8,808 nucleotides of DNA from Bacteroidia bacterium (GCA_022425465.1 JAKMFK010000049.1:1-8808), one strand, 5' to 3'; shown: positions 1 through 8,691, numbered from the stretch's first letter. Translations and numbers: made by a program. Notes: generated by a model from the sequence alone, not told the origin.

Positions 1-1935
1 ATCGCTGCATCATTAATTCCATTTCTTGAACACGATGATGCTAACCGTGCTCTGATGGGATCAAACATGCAACGTCAGGCTGTTCCAATTATGAATCCTG
101 AAGCTCCTATTGTAGGTACAGGTCTTGAGGCACAAGTAGCTAAAGATTCTAGAACTCAATTAGTAGCAGAAGGGGTAGGTGTAGTTGAGTATGTTGATGC
201 TGATGAAATCAGAATTAAGTATGATTTAACGGATGATAATATGCTTGCGAGCTTCATTGGTGATACCAAAACATACTACCTTACTAAGTTTAGAAGAACA
301 AACCAGAATATGGTTGTTAACCTAAGACCAATCGTAGAGCGTGGAGATAAGGTTGTTGAAGGTCAGGTTCTCAGTGAAGGTTATGGTACTCAAGGAGGTG
401 AGCTTGCTCTAGGTAGAAACTTAAAAGTTGCATTTATGCCATGGCAAGGATACAACTTTGAGGATGCGATTGTGATTTCTGAAAAAGTAGTAAAAGATGA
501 CTACTTTACTTCAATTCATGTTACTGAACACGATGTTGAAGTTCGAGATACTAAGAGAGGTATCGAGGAATTAACTAACGATATACCTAATGTAAGTGAA
601 GAGGCAACTAAGAATTTGGACGAGAATGGTCTAATCCGAGTTGGTGCTCGAATTAAAGAAGGAGATATATTAATTGGTAAGATTACACCTAAAGGTGAGT
701 CAGAACCATCACCAGAAGAAAAACTGCTAAGGGCAATTTTTGGAGACAAGGCTGGAGATGTTAAAGATGCATCACTTAAGGCAACTCCATCAAAAGAGGG
801 TGTTGTTTTTGCAAAACAACTGTTTGTTAGACGTAAAAAAGACAGAGCTAACAAGGCTGATGATAAGACTAAACTTACCAAACTTGAGAATGAGCATCTA
901 GATGAGCTTGATAAACTAAGAGCTACTTTGTTAGAAAAACTCTACAAGGTTGTCTCTGGTAAGACTTCATCTGGAGTTCAGAATGTCTATTACGAAGATG
1001 TAATTCCTAAAGGAACTAAGTTCACTCTGAAGAATTTAGCTTCAATAGATTTCTCAACGGTTTCCTACAATAATTGGACAACTAATGCTGAAAAGAATCA
1101 GTTAATAGGTAAAATCTTAACCAACTACAAATCGAAATACACGGATATTTCTACTGCATACAAAAGAGAGCAATTTACCATTAGTGTTGGGGATGAATTA
1201 CCAACAGGTATTTTGAAACTTGCTAAAGTTTATGTAGCTAAAAAGCGTAAGCTTAAAGTTGGCGATAAAATGGCAGGGCGTCATGGTAACAAGGGTATTG
1301 TTGCTAAAATTGTCCCAGAAGAGGACATGCCATACCTTGAAGACGGAACACCGGTTGAGATTGTATTAAATCCATTAGGTGTACCTTCTCGAATGAACCT
1401 TGGCCAGATTTATGAGACAGTTCTCGGTTGGGCTGGTAGTGAATTAGGTTTGAATTTTGGTACACCTATTTTCGATGGTGCATCAGAAGCTGAGATAGAC
1501 GAGCAAATTGAGAAAGCAGGATTACCACAATTTGGTTCGGCTCAGTTATATAATGGTCTAACAGGTGAAAAGTTCCACCAAAGAACAACTGTAGGGATTA
1601 TGTATATGCTCAAACTAGGTCACATGGTAGATGACAAAATGCACTCAAGGTCTATTGGTCCATACTCATTAATTACTCAACAACCGCTAGGCGGTAAAGC
1701 CCAGTTTGGTGGTCAGCGTTTTGGTGAGATGGAGGTATGGGCACTAGAAGCATTTGGTGCAGCCAACATCCTTAGAGAAATACTTACAGTTAAATCAGAT
1801 GATATTATCGGTAGAGCTAAAGCATACGAGGCTATAGTTAAAGGCGAAAATATGGTCGAGCCAGGACTTCCAGAATCATTCAATGTATTATTACATGAAT
1901 TGAGAGGTTTGGGTATTGAGTTAACTTTTGATTAA
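1..1935 (+). CDS. rpoB: DNA-directed RNA polymerase subunit beta, C-terminal half (5' truncated by window edge)
   Basis: Beta subunit of core RNA polymerase, which with beta' forms the catalytic centre and the DNA/RNA channel. The reading frame is open from base 1, so the gene starts outside the window; 644 residues remain of a protein usually near 1270-1340. The visible part begins at the conserved stretch [15 protein letters not shown] / NMQRQAVP (about residue 660 in E. coli numbering), just beyond the main rifampicin region. [12 protein letters not shown] (bases 1261-1296) carries the two conserved active-site lysines, at bases 1267-1269 and 1291-1293. [12 protein letters not shown] follows, then [20 protein letters not shown] near base 1690, and the C-terminal segment that contacts beta' (ends GLGIELTFD). 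A charged, probably coiled-coil insertion at bases 840-1200 sits where E. coli beta has its SI2 insertion. It is followed after 21 bp by rpoC, so the two are almost certainly cotranscribed. Identity is certain. Confidence 0.99.
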   Translation: MAASLIPFLEHDDANRALMGSNMQRQAVPIMNPEAPIVGTGLEAQVAKDSRTQLVAEGVGVVEYVDADEIRIKYDLTDDNMLASFIGDTKTYYLTKFRRTNQNMVVNLRPIVERGDKVVEGQVLSEGYGTQGGELALGRNLKVAFMPWQGYNFEDAIVISEKVVKDDYFTSIHVTEHDVEVRDTKRGIEELTNDIPNVSEEATKNLDENGLIRVGARIKEGDILIGKITPKGESEPSPEEKLLRAIFGDKAGDVKDASLKATPSKEGVVFAKQLFVRRKKDRANKADDKTKLTKLENEHLDELDKLRATLLEKLYKVVSGKTSSGVQNVYYEDVIPKGTKFTLKNLASIDFSTVSYNNWTTNAEKNQLIGKILTNYKSKYTDISTAYKREQFTISVGDELPTGILKLAKVYVAKKRKLKVGDKMAGRHGNKGIVAKIVPEEDMPYLEDGTPVEIVLNPLGVPSRMNLGQIYETVLGWAGSELGLNFGTPIFDGASEAEIDEQIEKAGLPQFGSAQLYNGLTGEKFHQRTTVGIMYMLKLGHMVDDKMHSRSIGPYSLITQQPLGGKAQFGGQRFGEMEVWALEAFGAANILREILTVKSDDIIGRAKAYEAIVKGENMVEPGLPESFNVLLHELRGLGIELTFD

Positions 1936-1956
1936 TAACATTCAGATTAGAAAATA

Positions 1957-4900
1957 ATGTCAAATAAAAAAGATATAAAAATAAAGTCTAATTTTAAGAA
2001 ACTTAGAATTGGTTTATCTTCTCCAGAAGTAGTTTTACAACGTTCATTCGGTGAGGTTACCAAACCAGAAACAATCAACTATAGATCTTATAAACCTGAA
2101 ATGGGCGGATTATTCTGTGAGAGAATATTTGGACCTGTTAAAGATTATGAGTGCCATTGTGGAAAATACAAACGAATTCGATATAAAGGAATAGTTTGTG
2201 ATCGATGTGGTGTTGAGGTTACCGAGAAAAAAGTACGTAGAGAACGAATGGGTCATATTGAACTCGTAGTTCCAATTGTACATATCTGGTATTTCAAATC
2301 ATTGCCAAACAAAATTGGTTATCTTATTGGTCTTCCATCTAAAAAGTTGGAAATGATTGTTTATTATGAGCGTTATATTGTTATTCAATCAGGTGTTAAA
2401 GAGGAAGATGGAGTAAACTATCTTGATTTTCTTACTGAGGAAGAGTACTTAGATATTCTTGATTCTTTACCGAAAGAAAATCAGTATCTAGATGACAATG
2501 ATCCTAATAAGTTCATCGCAAAAATGGGTGGTGAGGCTATTTGGGATTTGTTAGCCCGATTAGATTTGGATGATTTATCATTTAGCCTGAGACACCAAGC
2601 TGCTAATGAAACATCTCAACAGCGTAAGAATGAGGCTCTTAAGAGGCTTAATGTAATTGAGGGATTCAGAGCATCTACCAAGACAGGAGAGAATAGACCT
2701 GAATGGATGATAATGAAGATGCTTCCAGTAATACCACCAGAGCTTAGACCTCTTGTTCCATTGGATGGTGGCCGGTTTGCAACTTCAGATCTCAACGACT
2801 TATATCGAAGAGTAATTATTAGAAATAATCGTCTTAAGAGACTAATGGAAATTAAGGCTCCAGAGGTAATCTTAAGAAATGAGAAGAGAATGCTTCAAGA
2901 AGCAGTTGACTCATTATTAGATAATACGCGTAGAGCTAATGCTGTTAAGGCAAATGGAAATAGACCATTAAAATCGTTAAGTGATATGCTTAAAGGTAAG
3001 CAGGGGCGTTTTCGTCAGAACTTGTTAGGTAAGCGTGTTGACTACTCTGGACGTTCTGTAATTGTTGTTGGTCCTAACTTAAAACTTCACGAATGTGGTT
3101 TACCTAAGGGGATGGCTGCTGAGTTGTTCAAACCATTTATAATTCGTAAATTAATAGAACGAGGTATTGTTAAAACAGTAAAATCAGCTAAGAAAATTGT
3201 TGACAAGAAAGAACCTGTAATATGGGAGATTTTGGAAAATATATTAAAAGGTCATCCGATTCTTTTAAATCGTGCCCCTACACTTCACAGATTAGGTATT
3301 CAAGCATTTCAACCTAAGCTAGTTGAAGGTAAGGCAATTCGTCTTCACCCTCTTGTGTGTACTGGATTTAACGCGGATTTTGATGGTGACCAAATGGCTG
3401 TTCACGTTCCTCTTGGAAACGCTGCAGTGTTGGAAGCTCAAATTCTAATGCTTGCGTCTCATAATATCTTGAACCCTGCAAATGGGGCACCTATTGCTGT
3501 TCCATCTCAAGATATGGTTCTTGGTCTGTATTACATGACTAAGATGAGAAGATCTACTAAAACAGAAGTAGTGAAAGGTGAGGGTCTCACTTTTTACAGT
3601 TTCGAAGAGGTAGAAATTGCTTATAATGAAGGTAGAGCAGATTTAAATGCTGTCATTAAAGTGAAAACAGGTGTTAAAGAAGAGGGTAAGATTGTCAATA
3701 AAATAATCGAAACTTCAGTTGGTCGAGTTATTTTCAATAAGAATGTACCAGAGCAAATTGGATTTATAAATACGTTACTTACTAAAAAATCACTTCGTGA
3801 TATCATTGGAGAAATGATTAAAGAAGTGGGTGTTGCAGCTACTGCTAAATTCTTAGATGAGATTAAGGGTCTTGGATTCTATTACGCATTTAGAGGTGGT
3901 TTATCATTCAACATATCTCATGTTTTGGTACCTTCAGCTAAGGAAGAGTTAGTAGAATCTGCTCGAAAAGAAGTAGAAGAAATTACATTCAACTACGAGA
4001 ACGGATTTATCACTAACAATGAGAGATATAACCAAGTTATTGATATTTGGACAAGAATTAATTCGAAGGTAGCGGATGCATTATTGCATGATATTGCTAC
4101 AGACGATCAAGGATTTAATCCAATATACATGATGCTTGACTCAGGTGCGAGGGGTTCGAAAGAGCAAATTCGTCAGTTAGGAGGAATGAGGGGCTTAATG
4201 GCTAAACCTCAGAAAAAGTTAGGTACTGGTGGAACGGGAGAGATTATTGAGAATCCAATTTTGTCTAACTTTAGAGAAGGACTATCAATTTTAGAATACT
4301 TCATTTCAACTCACGGTGCTCGTAAAGGTCTTGCAGATACGGCTCTTAAAACTGCCGATGCGGGTTACCTGACAAGAAGACTTCATGATGTTGCTCAAGA
4401 TGTTGTAGTTTCCATTGAGGATTGCGGTACATTGAGAGGTTTTGAGGTAAGAACACTCAAAGAAAATGATGAAGTTATAGATAGTCTTTTTGATCGAATA
4501 GTTGGACGAGTATCCTTGTTAGATATTCATCACCCAGATACTGATGAAATATTGGTTAATGCTGGTGAGGAAATCAATGAAGATAAAGCTAAACTAATCG
4601 AACAATCAGGTATTGAGTCTGTTGAGATTAGGTCAGTAATGACTTGTGAGGCTAAACGTGGAGTTTGTGCCAAATGTTACGGTAGAAACCTAGCAACTGG
4701 TCGTCCGGTTCAAGCGGGTGAGGCAGTTGGTGTAATTGCTGCACAATCCATCGGTGAGCCTGGTACACAGCTAACGCTCAGAACATTCCACGTGGGTGGT
4801 ACGGCATCGAACATTGCTCAAGATTCTCAACTAACAGCGAAGTATAACTCTGTTGTTGAGTTTGATGAAGTGAAGACGGTACCTGGTAAAGATCCAAGTG

Positions 4901-6273
4901 GAGAAGATGTAGGAATCGTTGTTGGACGTTCAGGTGAGGTTAAATTACTTGATCCAAAGTCAAAAGAAGTATTGATTGTAAATAATGTTCCATATGGATC
5001 ATTCTTATATGTTAAGGAAAAACAAAAACTTAAGAAGGGTGACAAAATCTGTTCATGGGATCCATACAATGCTGTAATCTTATCAGACTTAGATGGAAAG
5101 GTTGAATTTGTTGACCTGAAAGAAGGTGTTTCATACACAGTTGAAATGGATGAAGCTACTGGATATAAAGAGAAAGTAATTACTGACTCAAGAGATAAGA
5201 AAATCAACCCTGCTATTCATATTATTGGCAAGAAAGGGGAGGTGTTGAAAGAGCTAAACGTTCCAGTTGGTGCCCATTTATCTGTTGAAAACGGAGCAAA
5301 AGTGACCAGTGGTACGATTGTAGCTAAAATTCCTCGTGTTGTTGGTAAAACTAGCGATATTACAGGAGGTCTTCCTCGTGTAACAGAGTTATTTGAAGCT
5401 CGTAACCCATCTAATCCAGCTGTTGTTTCTGAGATTGATGGAGTGGTAACCTATGGTGGTATCAAGAGAGGTAATAGAGAGGTAACTATTCAATCTAAAG
5501 AAGGTATCTCGAAGAAGTACTTAATTTCTCTATCGAAGCATATCTTGGTTCAAGATGGTGACTTTGTTAGAGCAGGTACACCACTTTCTGATGGATCAAT
5601 TACGCCTCAAGATATTTTATCTATTGAGGGTATTTCTGCAGTTCAAAATTACATTGTTAACGGTATCCAAGAAGTATATCGTCTACAAGGGGTTAAGATA
5701 AACGACAAGCATATTGAAGTAATCATAAAACAAATGATGCAGAAAGTTGCTGTTATTGAGTCTGGAGATACGATGTTCCTTGAAGGATCTGCTGTAGATA
5801 AGATTAAGTTTAAAGAACAGAATGATATACTTTACGATAAGCGTGTTGTGACTGATCCAGGAGATTCAAATGAAGTAAAAGCAGGTGAGATCTTGACACT
5901 TCGTAAGTTGAGAGATTTGAATTCATCACTTAAGCGAAAAGATATGAAGGTAATTGAGGTAAGAGAAGCATTAACAGCTACATCTGGTCCTTTATTGCAA
6001 GGTATTACCAAAGCATCGCTTGGTACATATAGTTTCATGTCTGCTGCTTCATTCCAAGAAACAACTAAGGTCCTCAACGAAGCTGCTATTGCAGGTAAAG
6101 TTGATGAAATGCTAGGTCTCAAAGAAAATGTAATTGTTGGGCATCTTATTCCAGCAGGGACAGGACTCAGATCTTATGAAGATTTAGTTGTTGGTTCCCA
6201 GGAAGAATATGATATGTTAAAAGCGGCTAAAGAGGATGTTTCTGAAGAAGAAACAATAGAAGCAGCTGAATAA
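1957..6273 (+). CDS. rpoC: DNA-directed RNA polymerase subunit beta'
   Basis: Largest subunit of core RNA polymerase; it holds the catalytic magnesium. The protein is complete at 1438 residues, normal for Bacteroidota. In order: N-terminal zinc site C66, C68, C81, C84; the sigma-binding clamp helices at about 285-326 ([11 protein letters not shown]); the active-site loop NADFDGDQ with D474, D476 and D478; the bridge-helix region around 785-815 ([14 protein letters not shown]); the second zinc site C823, C897, C904, C907; the trigger loop around 922-948 ([19 protein letters not shown], with H945). A long beta-rich segment at about 955-1125 follows, at the place of the E. coli SI3 insertion, then [16 protein letters not shown] (1134-1149) and [16 protein letters not shown] (1352-1367). 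The ATG has no Shine-Dalgarno sequence, only A-rich bases upstream, usual for this phylum. Trigger-loop position 941 is Leu, where E. coli has Met932. Confidence 0.99.
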   Translation: MSNKKDIKIKSNFKKLRIGLSSPEVVLQRSFGEVTKPETINYRSYKPEMGGLFCERIFGPVKDYECHCGKYKRIRYKGIVCDRCGVEVTEKKVRRERMGHIELVVPIVHIWYFKSLPNKIGYLIGLPSKKLEMIVYYERYIVIQSGVKEEDGVNYLDFLTEEEYLDILDSLPKENQYLDDNDPNKFIAKMGGEAIWDLLARLDLDDLSFSLRHQAANETSQQRKNEALKRLNVIEGFRASTKTGENRPEWMIMKMLPVIPPELRPLVPLDGGRFATSDLNDLYRRVIIRNNRLKRLMEIKAPEVILRNEKRMLQEAVDSLLDNTRRANAVKANGNRPLKSLSDMLKGKQGRFRQNLLGKRVDYSGRSVIVVGPNLKLHECGLPKGMAAELFKPFIIRKLIERGIVKTVKSAKKIVDKKEPVIWEILENILKGHPILLNRAPTLHRLGIQAFQPKLVEGKAIRLHPLVCTGFNADFDGDQMAVHVPLGNAAVLEAQILMLASHNILNPANGAPIAVPSQDMVLGLYYMTKMRRSTKTEVVKGEGLTFYSFEEVEIAYNEGRADLNAVIKVKTGVKEEGKIVNKIIETSVGRVIFNKNVPEQIGFINTLLTKKSLRDIIGEMIKEVGVAATAKFLDEIKGLGFYYAFRGGLSFNISHVLVPSAKEELVESARKEVEEITFNYENGFITNNERYNQVIDIWTRINSKVADALLHDIATDDQGFNPIYMMLDSGARGSKEQIRQLGGMRGLMAKPQKKLGTGGTGEIIENPILSNFREGLSILEYFISTHGARKGLADTALKTADAGYLTRRLHDVAQDVVVSIEDCGTLRGFEVRTLKENDEVIDSLFDRIVGRVSLLDIHHPDTDEILVNAGEEINEDKAKLIEQSGIESVEIRSVMTCEAKRGVCAKCYGRNLATGRPVQAGEAVGVIAAQSIGEPGTQLTLRTFHVGGTASNIAQDSQLTAKYNSVVEFDEVKTVPGKDPSGEDVGIVVGRSGEVKLLDPKSKEVLIVNNVPYGSFLYVKEKQKLKKGDKICSWDPYNAVILSDLDGKVEFVDLKEGVSYTVEMDEATGYKEKVITDSRDKKINPAIHIIGKKGEVLKELNVPVGAHLSVENGAKVTSGTIVAKIPRVVGKTSDITGGLPRVTELFEARNPSNPAVVSEIDGVVTYGGIKRGNREVTIQSKEGISKKYLISLSKHILVQDGDFVRAGTPLSDGSITPQDILSIEGISAVQNYIVNGIQEVYRLQGVKINDKHIEVIIKQMMQKVAVIESGDTMFLEGSAVDKIKFKEQNDILYDKRVVTDPGDSNEVKAGEILTLRKLRDLNSSLKRKDMKVIEVREALTATSGPLLQGITKASLGTYSFMSAASFQETTKVLNEAAIAGKVDEMLGLKENVIVGHLIPAGTGLRSYEDLVVGSQEEYDMLKAAKEDVSEEETIEAAE

Positions 6274-6294
6274 TTACATATTAATAAATTCGAT

Positions 6295-6327
6295 AAAGGA
6301 GCAATTATTACAATTGCTCCTTTTTTT
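6295..6327 (+). terminator. Intrinsic terminator of the rpoB-rpoC operon
   Basis: A perfect 12-bp inverted repeat (6295-6306 with 6312-6323) encloses a 5-base loop, ATTAC. The 3' arm runs into seven T at 6321-6327. It begins 21 bases after the rpoC stop codon. On the opposite strand only three U would follow the core hairpin, so it works mainly on the plus strand. It separates rpoC from the DUF3467 gene, which therefore needs read-through or its own promoter. Confidence 0.92.
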
Positions 6328-6384
6328 ATGCTCATTTTGTTTAAAATGATGAGTTTAATCAAAAAAAATATGTTGATTTGAACT

Positions 6385-6699
6385 ATGACAGATCAAAACA
6401 AAGGAAATAAGATTGATATTGAATTAACAGAGGAAGTAGCTGACGGGATATATAGCAACTTAGCAATCATATCTCATTCTAATTCTGAATTTGTAGTTGA
6501 TTTTATTCGAATGTTACCTGGGGTGCCAAAAGCCAAAGTTAAAAGTAGAATTGTATTAAGTCCACAACATGCAAAGCGTTTGAGAGCTGCATTGAATGAC
6601 AATATCAATAAATTTGAAGCGAGTTTTGGAAACATCGAAATGCAAGATAGTGCTCCTCAATTTCCTCCTATGAATTTTGGTCCAACGGGAGAAGCTTAA
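6385..6699 (+). CDS. DUF3467 family protein
   Basis: Small acidic protein of 104 residues with no signal peptide or membrane segment, so probably cytoplasmic. The core runs from about residue 10 to 80: IDIELTEEVADGIYSNLA, then HSNSEFVVDFIRMLPGVPKAKVKSRI, then LSPQHAKRLRAALNDNI. This pattern is that of the DUF3467 family, whose biochemical role is not known to me. The C-terminal 25 residues are Pro/Phe/Gly-rich and look disordered (FPPMNFGPTGEA). From general knowledge, DUF3467 genes commonly sit directly after rpoC in Bacteroidota, which suggests, but does not show, a link to transcription or growth. Here a strong terminator lies between them. The ATG at 6385 is the only sensible start; no Shine-Dalgarno sequence precedes it. 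The stop codon overlaps the stop codon of the convergent gene on the other strand. Confidence 0.9.
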   Translation: MTDQNKGNKIDIELTEEVADGIYSNLAIISHSNSEFVVDFIRMLPGVPKAKVKSRIVLSPQHAKRLRAALNDNINKFEASFGNIEMQDSAPQFPPMNFGPTGEA

Positions 6700-7250
6700 C
6701 CCTCACGACCAAACGTTAATTCTTTTTGTAACTTAATATACTCTGGTTCTATTTCGTAGAGCGATTTTTTGATCCCTTTTGATCTTTCAATTAGATTATA
6801 GGTATCAATTTTTTCTTTTGCGAAGAAGCCTTTAAATGCATCTTTATTTAGACGATTTGCTTTTACATCAATGTAGAGGTTTTCTAATTGTTGGACTAAT
6901 TCTTTTTGTTCTTGTGTGCAAAAGTCGTATTCGTTTACTTGCTTATTGTATATCTTTTTCAAGACCTTATATCTGCTTAATTTTAGTCCTAAATCTTGAT
7001 TGATAGTATCTTTATAGTCATTGTGATAGTTGCGAAGTGTTTGTTCAATTTCTTCAATTCTGTATTTGAAAAGTGCTATGTCAATGGCTAGATTTTCTTG
7101 ATTCGATATCAGTGTATCTTTGAGTTCATTGATAATCTCTAGTTTTTGATTACTAAAGGACGAGCAGTAACTTAGTGTTAATAAACCTATGAAAGATAGA
7201 ATTATCAATGCTTTGGAATTATATAAATAGCTTTTAACTTTGAACATCAT
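6696..7250 (-). CDS. Hypothetical exported protein, putative lipoprotein, coiled-coil rich
   Basis: I do not recognise the family. The product is 184 residues from the ATG at 7250 (183 from the next ATG at 7247). It starts with a basic n-region (FKVKSYLYNSK), then a hydrophobic stretch of about 14 residues (ALIILSFIGLLTLS) ending at Cys29 (LSYC-SS). This resembles a lipoprotein signal, but Tyr just before the Cys is not the usual Gly/Ala/Ser, so an uncleaved membrane anchor is possible. The rest is hydrophilic, rich in Lys/Glu/Leu and probably mostly helical, with heptad-like segments around residues 40-80 and 95-135, so an envelope-facing scaffold is plausible. A GTG at 7265 could extend the frame by five codons but would lie deeper in chrA; the ATG pair is preferred. 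The 5' end overlaps the start codon of divergent chrA, and the 3' end overlaps the DUF3467 stop codon. The gene is real judging by signal-peptide-like architecture and frame length, but its function is unknown. Confidence 0.75.
   Translation of the reverse strand: MMFKVKSYLYNSKALIILSFIGLLTLSYCSSFSNQKLEIINELKDTLISNQENLAIDIALFKYRIEEIEQTLRNYHNDYKDTINQDLGLKLSRYKVLKKIYNKQVNEYDFCTQEQKELVQQLENLYIDVKANRLNKDAFKGFFAKEKIDTYNLIERSKGIKKSLYEIEPEYIKLQKELTFGREG
7212..7242 (+). promoter_or_regulatory. Bacteroidota-type housekeeping promoter for chrA
   Basis: TTTG at 7212-7215, a spacer of exactly 19 bases, then TAACTTTG at 7235-7242. This matches the known Bacteroidota sigma-70 pattern (-33 TTTG or TTG, -7 TAnnTTTG) without a mismatch. 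Only six bases separate the -7 box from the chrA ATG at 7249, so transcription should begin at or within a few bases of the start codon, giving a leaderless or nearly leaderless mRNA. The whole promoter lies within the first codons of the gene on the opposite strand. It also argues against the in-frame TTG at 7240 as start, because that codon is part of the -7 box. Confidence 0.75.
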
Positions 7251-8529
7251 GGCAAATAAAGCCACAAATACGGTAAAAAAAATAAAAGCATATATCTTTC
7301 TAAAAGATGTTTTTTTTATTGCTATAACAGCTTATGGTGGGCCTGCAATGCACTTAGCACTCTATCAAAAAAGATTAGTGGAAGAGAAAAAATATTTGAC
7401 TACAGATGAGCTACTGGAATTGTATTCGTTAGCTCAGATGTTACCGGGACCATCCTCTACTCAAACACTAACCAGTATCGGATATAAATTCGGAGGACCT
7501 TCTTTGGCGTTTTTAACATTGTTGATATGGGTGTTTCCCGCATTTTTATTACTTACTCTATCTGCAGTGTTTATTGGCTTATTTGAGGAGCAAGCATTAA
7601 TTTATTTACGTTATGTGACTCCAGTTGCTGTAGCTTTTGTTACCGTTGCTGGATTTATAATGATTAAAAATTCCATTTCAAGTAATCAAGGGTATTTCTT
7701 GGCAGCAATGGCTTTTGTGGTAGCGGCACTATTAAGGCATCCACTCGACACAATCGTAAATATGAATACTCCATGGATTTTTCCTATTGTATTATTGATG
7801 GGGGGGGTGATATCGTATTCAGTATATAAAGGAGATTTACCTCAGAACGAAACAATAAAGGTCAAGATACCCTGGAAGTTTTTGATTACTTTTTTTATAA
7901 TTTTTATTGCTGCGGGTGTTCTTGGTGAAATTAGTTCAAATCGATTTATTCTTCTTTTTGAAAATTGCTATCGCTTTGGAAGTCTTGTTTTTGGTGGTGG
8001 TAATGTTTTAATTCCAATGATGCTAGAGCAATATGTTAGCCATGCATCCTACATGACCTCTGAACAATTTATTAATGGTGTAGGTCTTGTTCAAGCTATT
8101 CCAGGTCCTGTTTTTACAATATCAAGCTACACTGGAGCAATAGCTATGCAAGGTAATGGAATTTTGTCTCAATTTTTAGGAAGCCTCTCAAGTACAGTTG
8201 GTATCTTCTTACCCGGTGCGTTATTGATTTTCTTTGTTTATCCGATTTGGAAGCAGATAAAGTCTCACCCAATTGTTGTTAAAGCTCTTCCAGGAGTGAT
8301 AGCTGCATCATGTGGTTTGGTTATGGCAGCAGCCTATCTTATGTTTTTACCTGTTGGTTTTAATTGGATTGAAAAAGGGAGTTTTTATTTTACGAACCTT
8401 GATACTAGCAATCTGGTAAATATAGTACCTGTCTTAATTATTTTAGTAACATCATTTTTATTAATGAGAACTAACATTAAATCTCCTTGGTATATTGTTG
8501 TAGCCATATTAGCAGGCATACTCTTTTAG
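7249..8529 (+). CDS. chrA: Chromate transporter family protein (two CHR domains)
   Basis: Inner-membrane protein of the CHR family. Characterised members export chromate, driven by the proton motive force; many homologues are untested, so the substrate here is inferred. At 426 residues it is a typical long-chain, two-domain member. The N-terminal half has YGGPAMH at 29-35 and LPGPSS at 65-70; the C-terminal half repeats the pattern with RFGSLVFGGGNVLIP at 242-256 and IPGP at 284-287. Around ten hydrophobic segments are visible. The ATG at 7249 is chosen over the upstream in-frame TTG at 7240 because that TTG lies in the predicted -7 box. The start codon overlaps that of the divergent gene. 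There is no chrB or other metal-resistance gene nearby. A run of eight G at 7800-7807 falls between the two halves (codons 184-187). No clear terminator follows. Confidence 0.92.
   Translation: MANKATNTVKKIKAYIFLKDVFFIAITAYGGPAMHLALYQKRLVEEKKYLTTDELLELYSLAQMLPGPSSTQTLTSIGYKFGGPSLAFLTLLIWVFPAFLLLTLSAVFIGLFEEQALIYLRYVTPVAVAFVTVAGFIMIKNSISSNQGYFLAAMAFVVAALLRHPLDTIVNMNTPWIFPIVLLMGGVISYSVYKGDLPQNETIKVKIPWKFLITFFIIFIAAGVLGEISSNRFILLFENCYRFGSLVFGGGNVLIPMMLEQYVSHASYMTSEQFINGVGLVQAIPGPVFTISSYTGAIAMQGNGILSQFLGSLSSTVGIFLPGALLIFFVYPIWKQIKSHPIVVKALPGVIAASCGLVMAAAYLMFLPVGFNWIEKGSFYFTNLDTSNLVNIVPVLIILVTSFLLMRTNIKSPWYIVVAILAGILF
7800..7807 (+). repeat. G8 homopolymer tract inside chrA
   Basis: Eight consecutive G encode Met184 (last base), Gly185, Gly186 and the first base of Val187. 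It is the longest G or C run I see in this AT-rich window. Losing one G brings a TGA in frame at once, giving 186 residues. Gaining one G leads to a TAA after residue 193. Either change leaves only the N-terminal CHR domain. As given, the tract is in frame. Confidence 0.85.
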
Positions 8530-8606
8530 GTTTTTAAAGCCTAGCTATTGATTATTTTTCGTTCTAATTTTTCTTTTAAGTAGGATAAGATTGGAGTAAA
8601 AAAAAA
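8530..8606. other. Intergenic stretch after chrA, no gene seen
   Basis: AT-rich sequence between the chrA stop codon and the minus-strand terminator. It has several short T runs but no open frame of note. A weak seven-pair hairpin spans the chrA stop codon (about 8526-8542), but the nearest T run is over ten bases further on, so I do not call it a terminator. Confidence 0.6.
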
Positions 8607-8631
8607 GGGATCTTAACATAGTTAAGACCCC
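8598..8631 (-). terminator. Intrinsic terminator for the minus-strand SusD-like gene
   Basis: Inverted repeat 8607-8617 with 8621-8631 and a three-base loop, bordered on the left by nine A (8598-8606), which read as nine U on the minus strand. In minus-strand RNA all 11 positions pair, one as a G-U wobble. In plus-strand RNA the same position is an A-C mismatch and no U run follows. Both facts point to function on the minus strand. It starts about 60 bases after the stop codon of the SusD-like gene. Confidence 0.88.
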
Positions 8632-8691
8632 TCTATTCAGTTTTAGTTTGCGGCTATATTTTGGTATAATCGCTCTGTTTGATTGTTTGGT

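Noticed and set aside
516..881. Minus-strand open frame of 121 codons inside rpoB
   Set aside because: It is fully antisense to a conserved part of rpoB, with Ser/Leu/Thr-rich composition typical of a shadow frame and no recognisable domain.
4827..5207. Minus-strand open frame of 126 codons inside rpoC
   Set aside because: Antisense to the rpoC SI3-region coding sequence; low-complexity Ser/Thr/Phe-rich translation. The same applies to the shorter antisense frames at 3621-3806, 5832-6122 and 6174-6362.
2980..6273. Possible intein or mobile insertion in rpoB/rpoC
   Set aside because: The conserved motifs follow one another at normal spacing, and the extra segments match the known places of lineage-specific insertions; no intein motifs are present.
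6369..6380. Possible -7 promoter box (TTGATTTG, 6373-6380) just before the DUF3467 ATG
   Set aside because: One mismatch to TAnnTTTG and no TTTG or TTG at the required spacing upstream; the nearest TTTG (6336-6339) is 33 bases away. Too weak to list as a feature.
6696..6729. Inverted repeat TTAAC ... GTTAA followed by a short T run, as a DUF3467 terminator
   Set aside because: Only five mostly A/T pairs with a 14-base loop, and the T run does not directly follow the stem; unlikely to terminate transcription.
7240..7242. TTG as an upstream chrA start codon
   Set aside because: It lies in the predicted -7 box and would add only three residues; ATG at 7249 is the better start.
8526..8557. Hairpin over the chrA stop codon (TAGGTTT / AAGCCTA) as a chrA terminator
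   Set aside because: Seven pairs including a wobble, a three-base loop, and the first T run more than ten bases downstream; it does not have the form of an intrinsic terminator.
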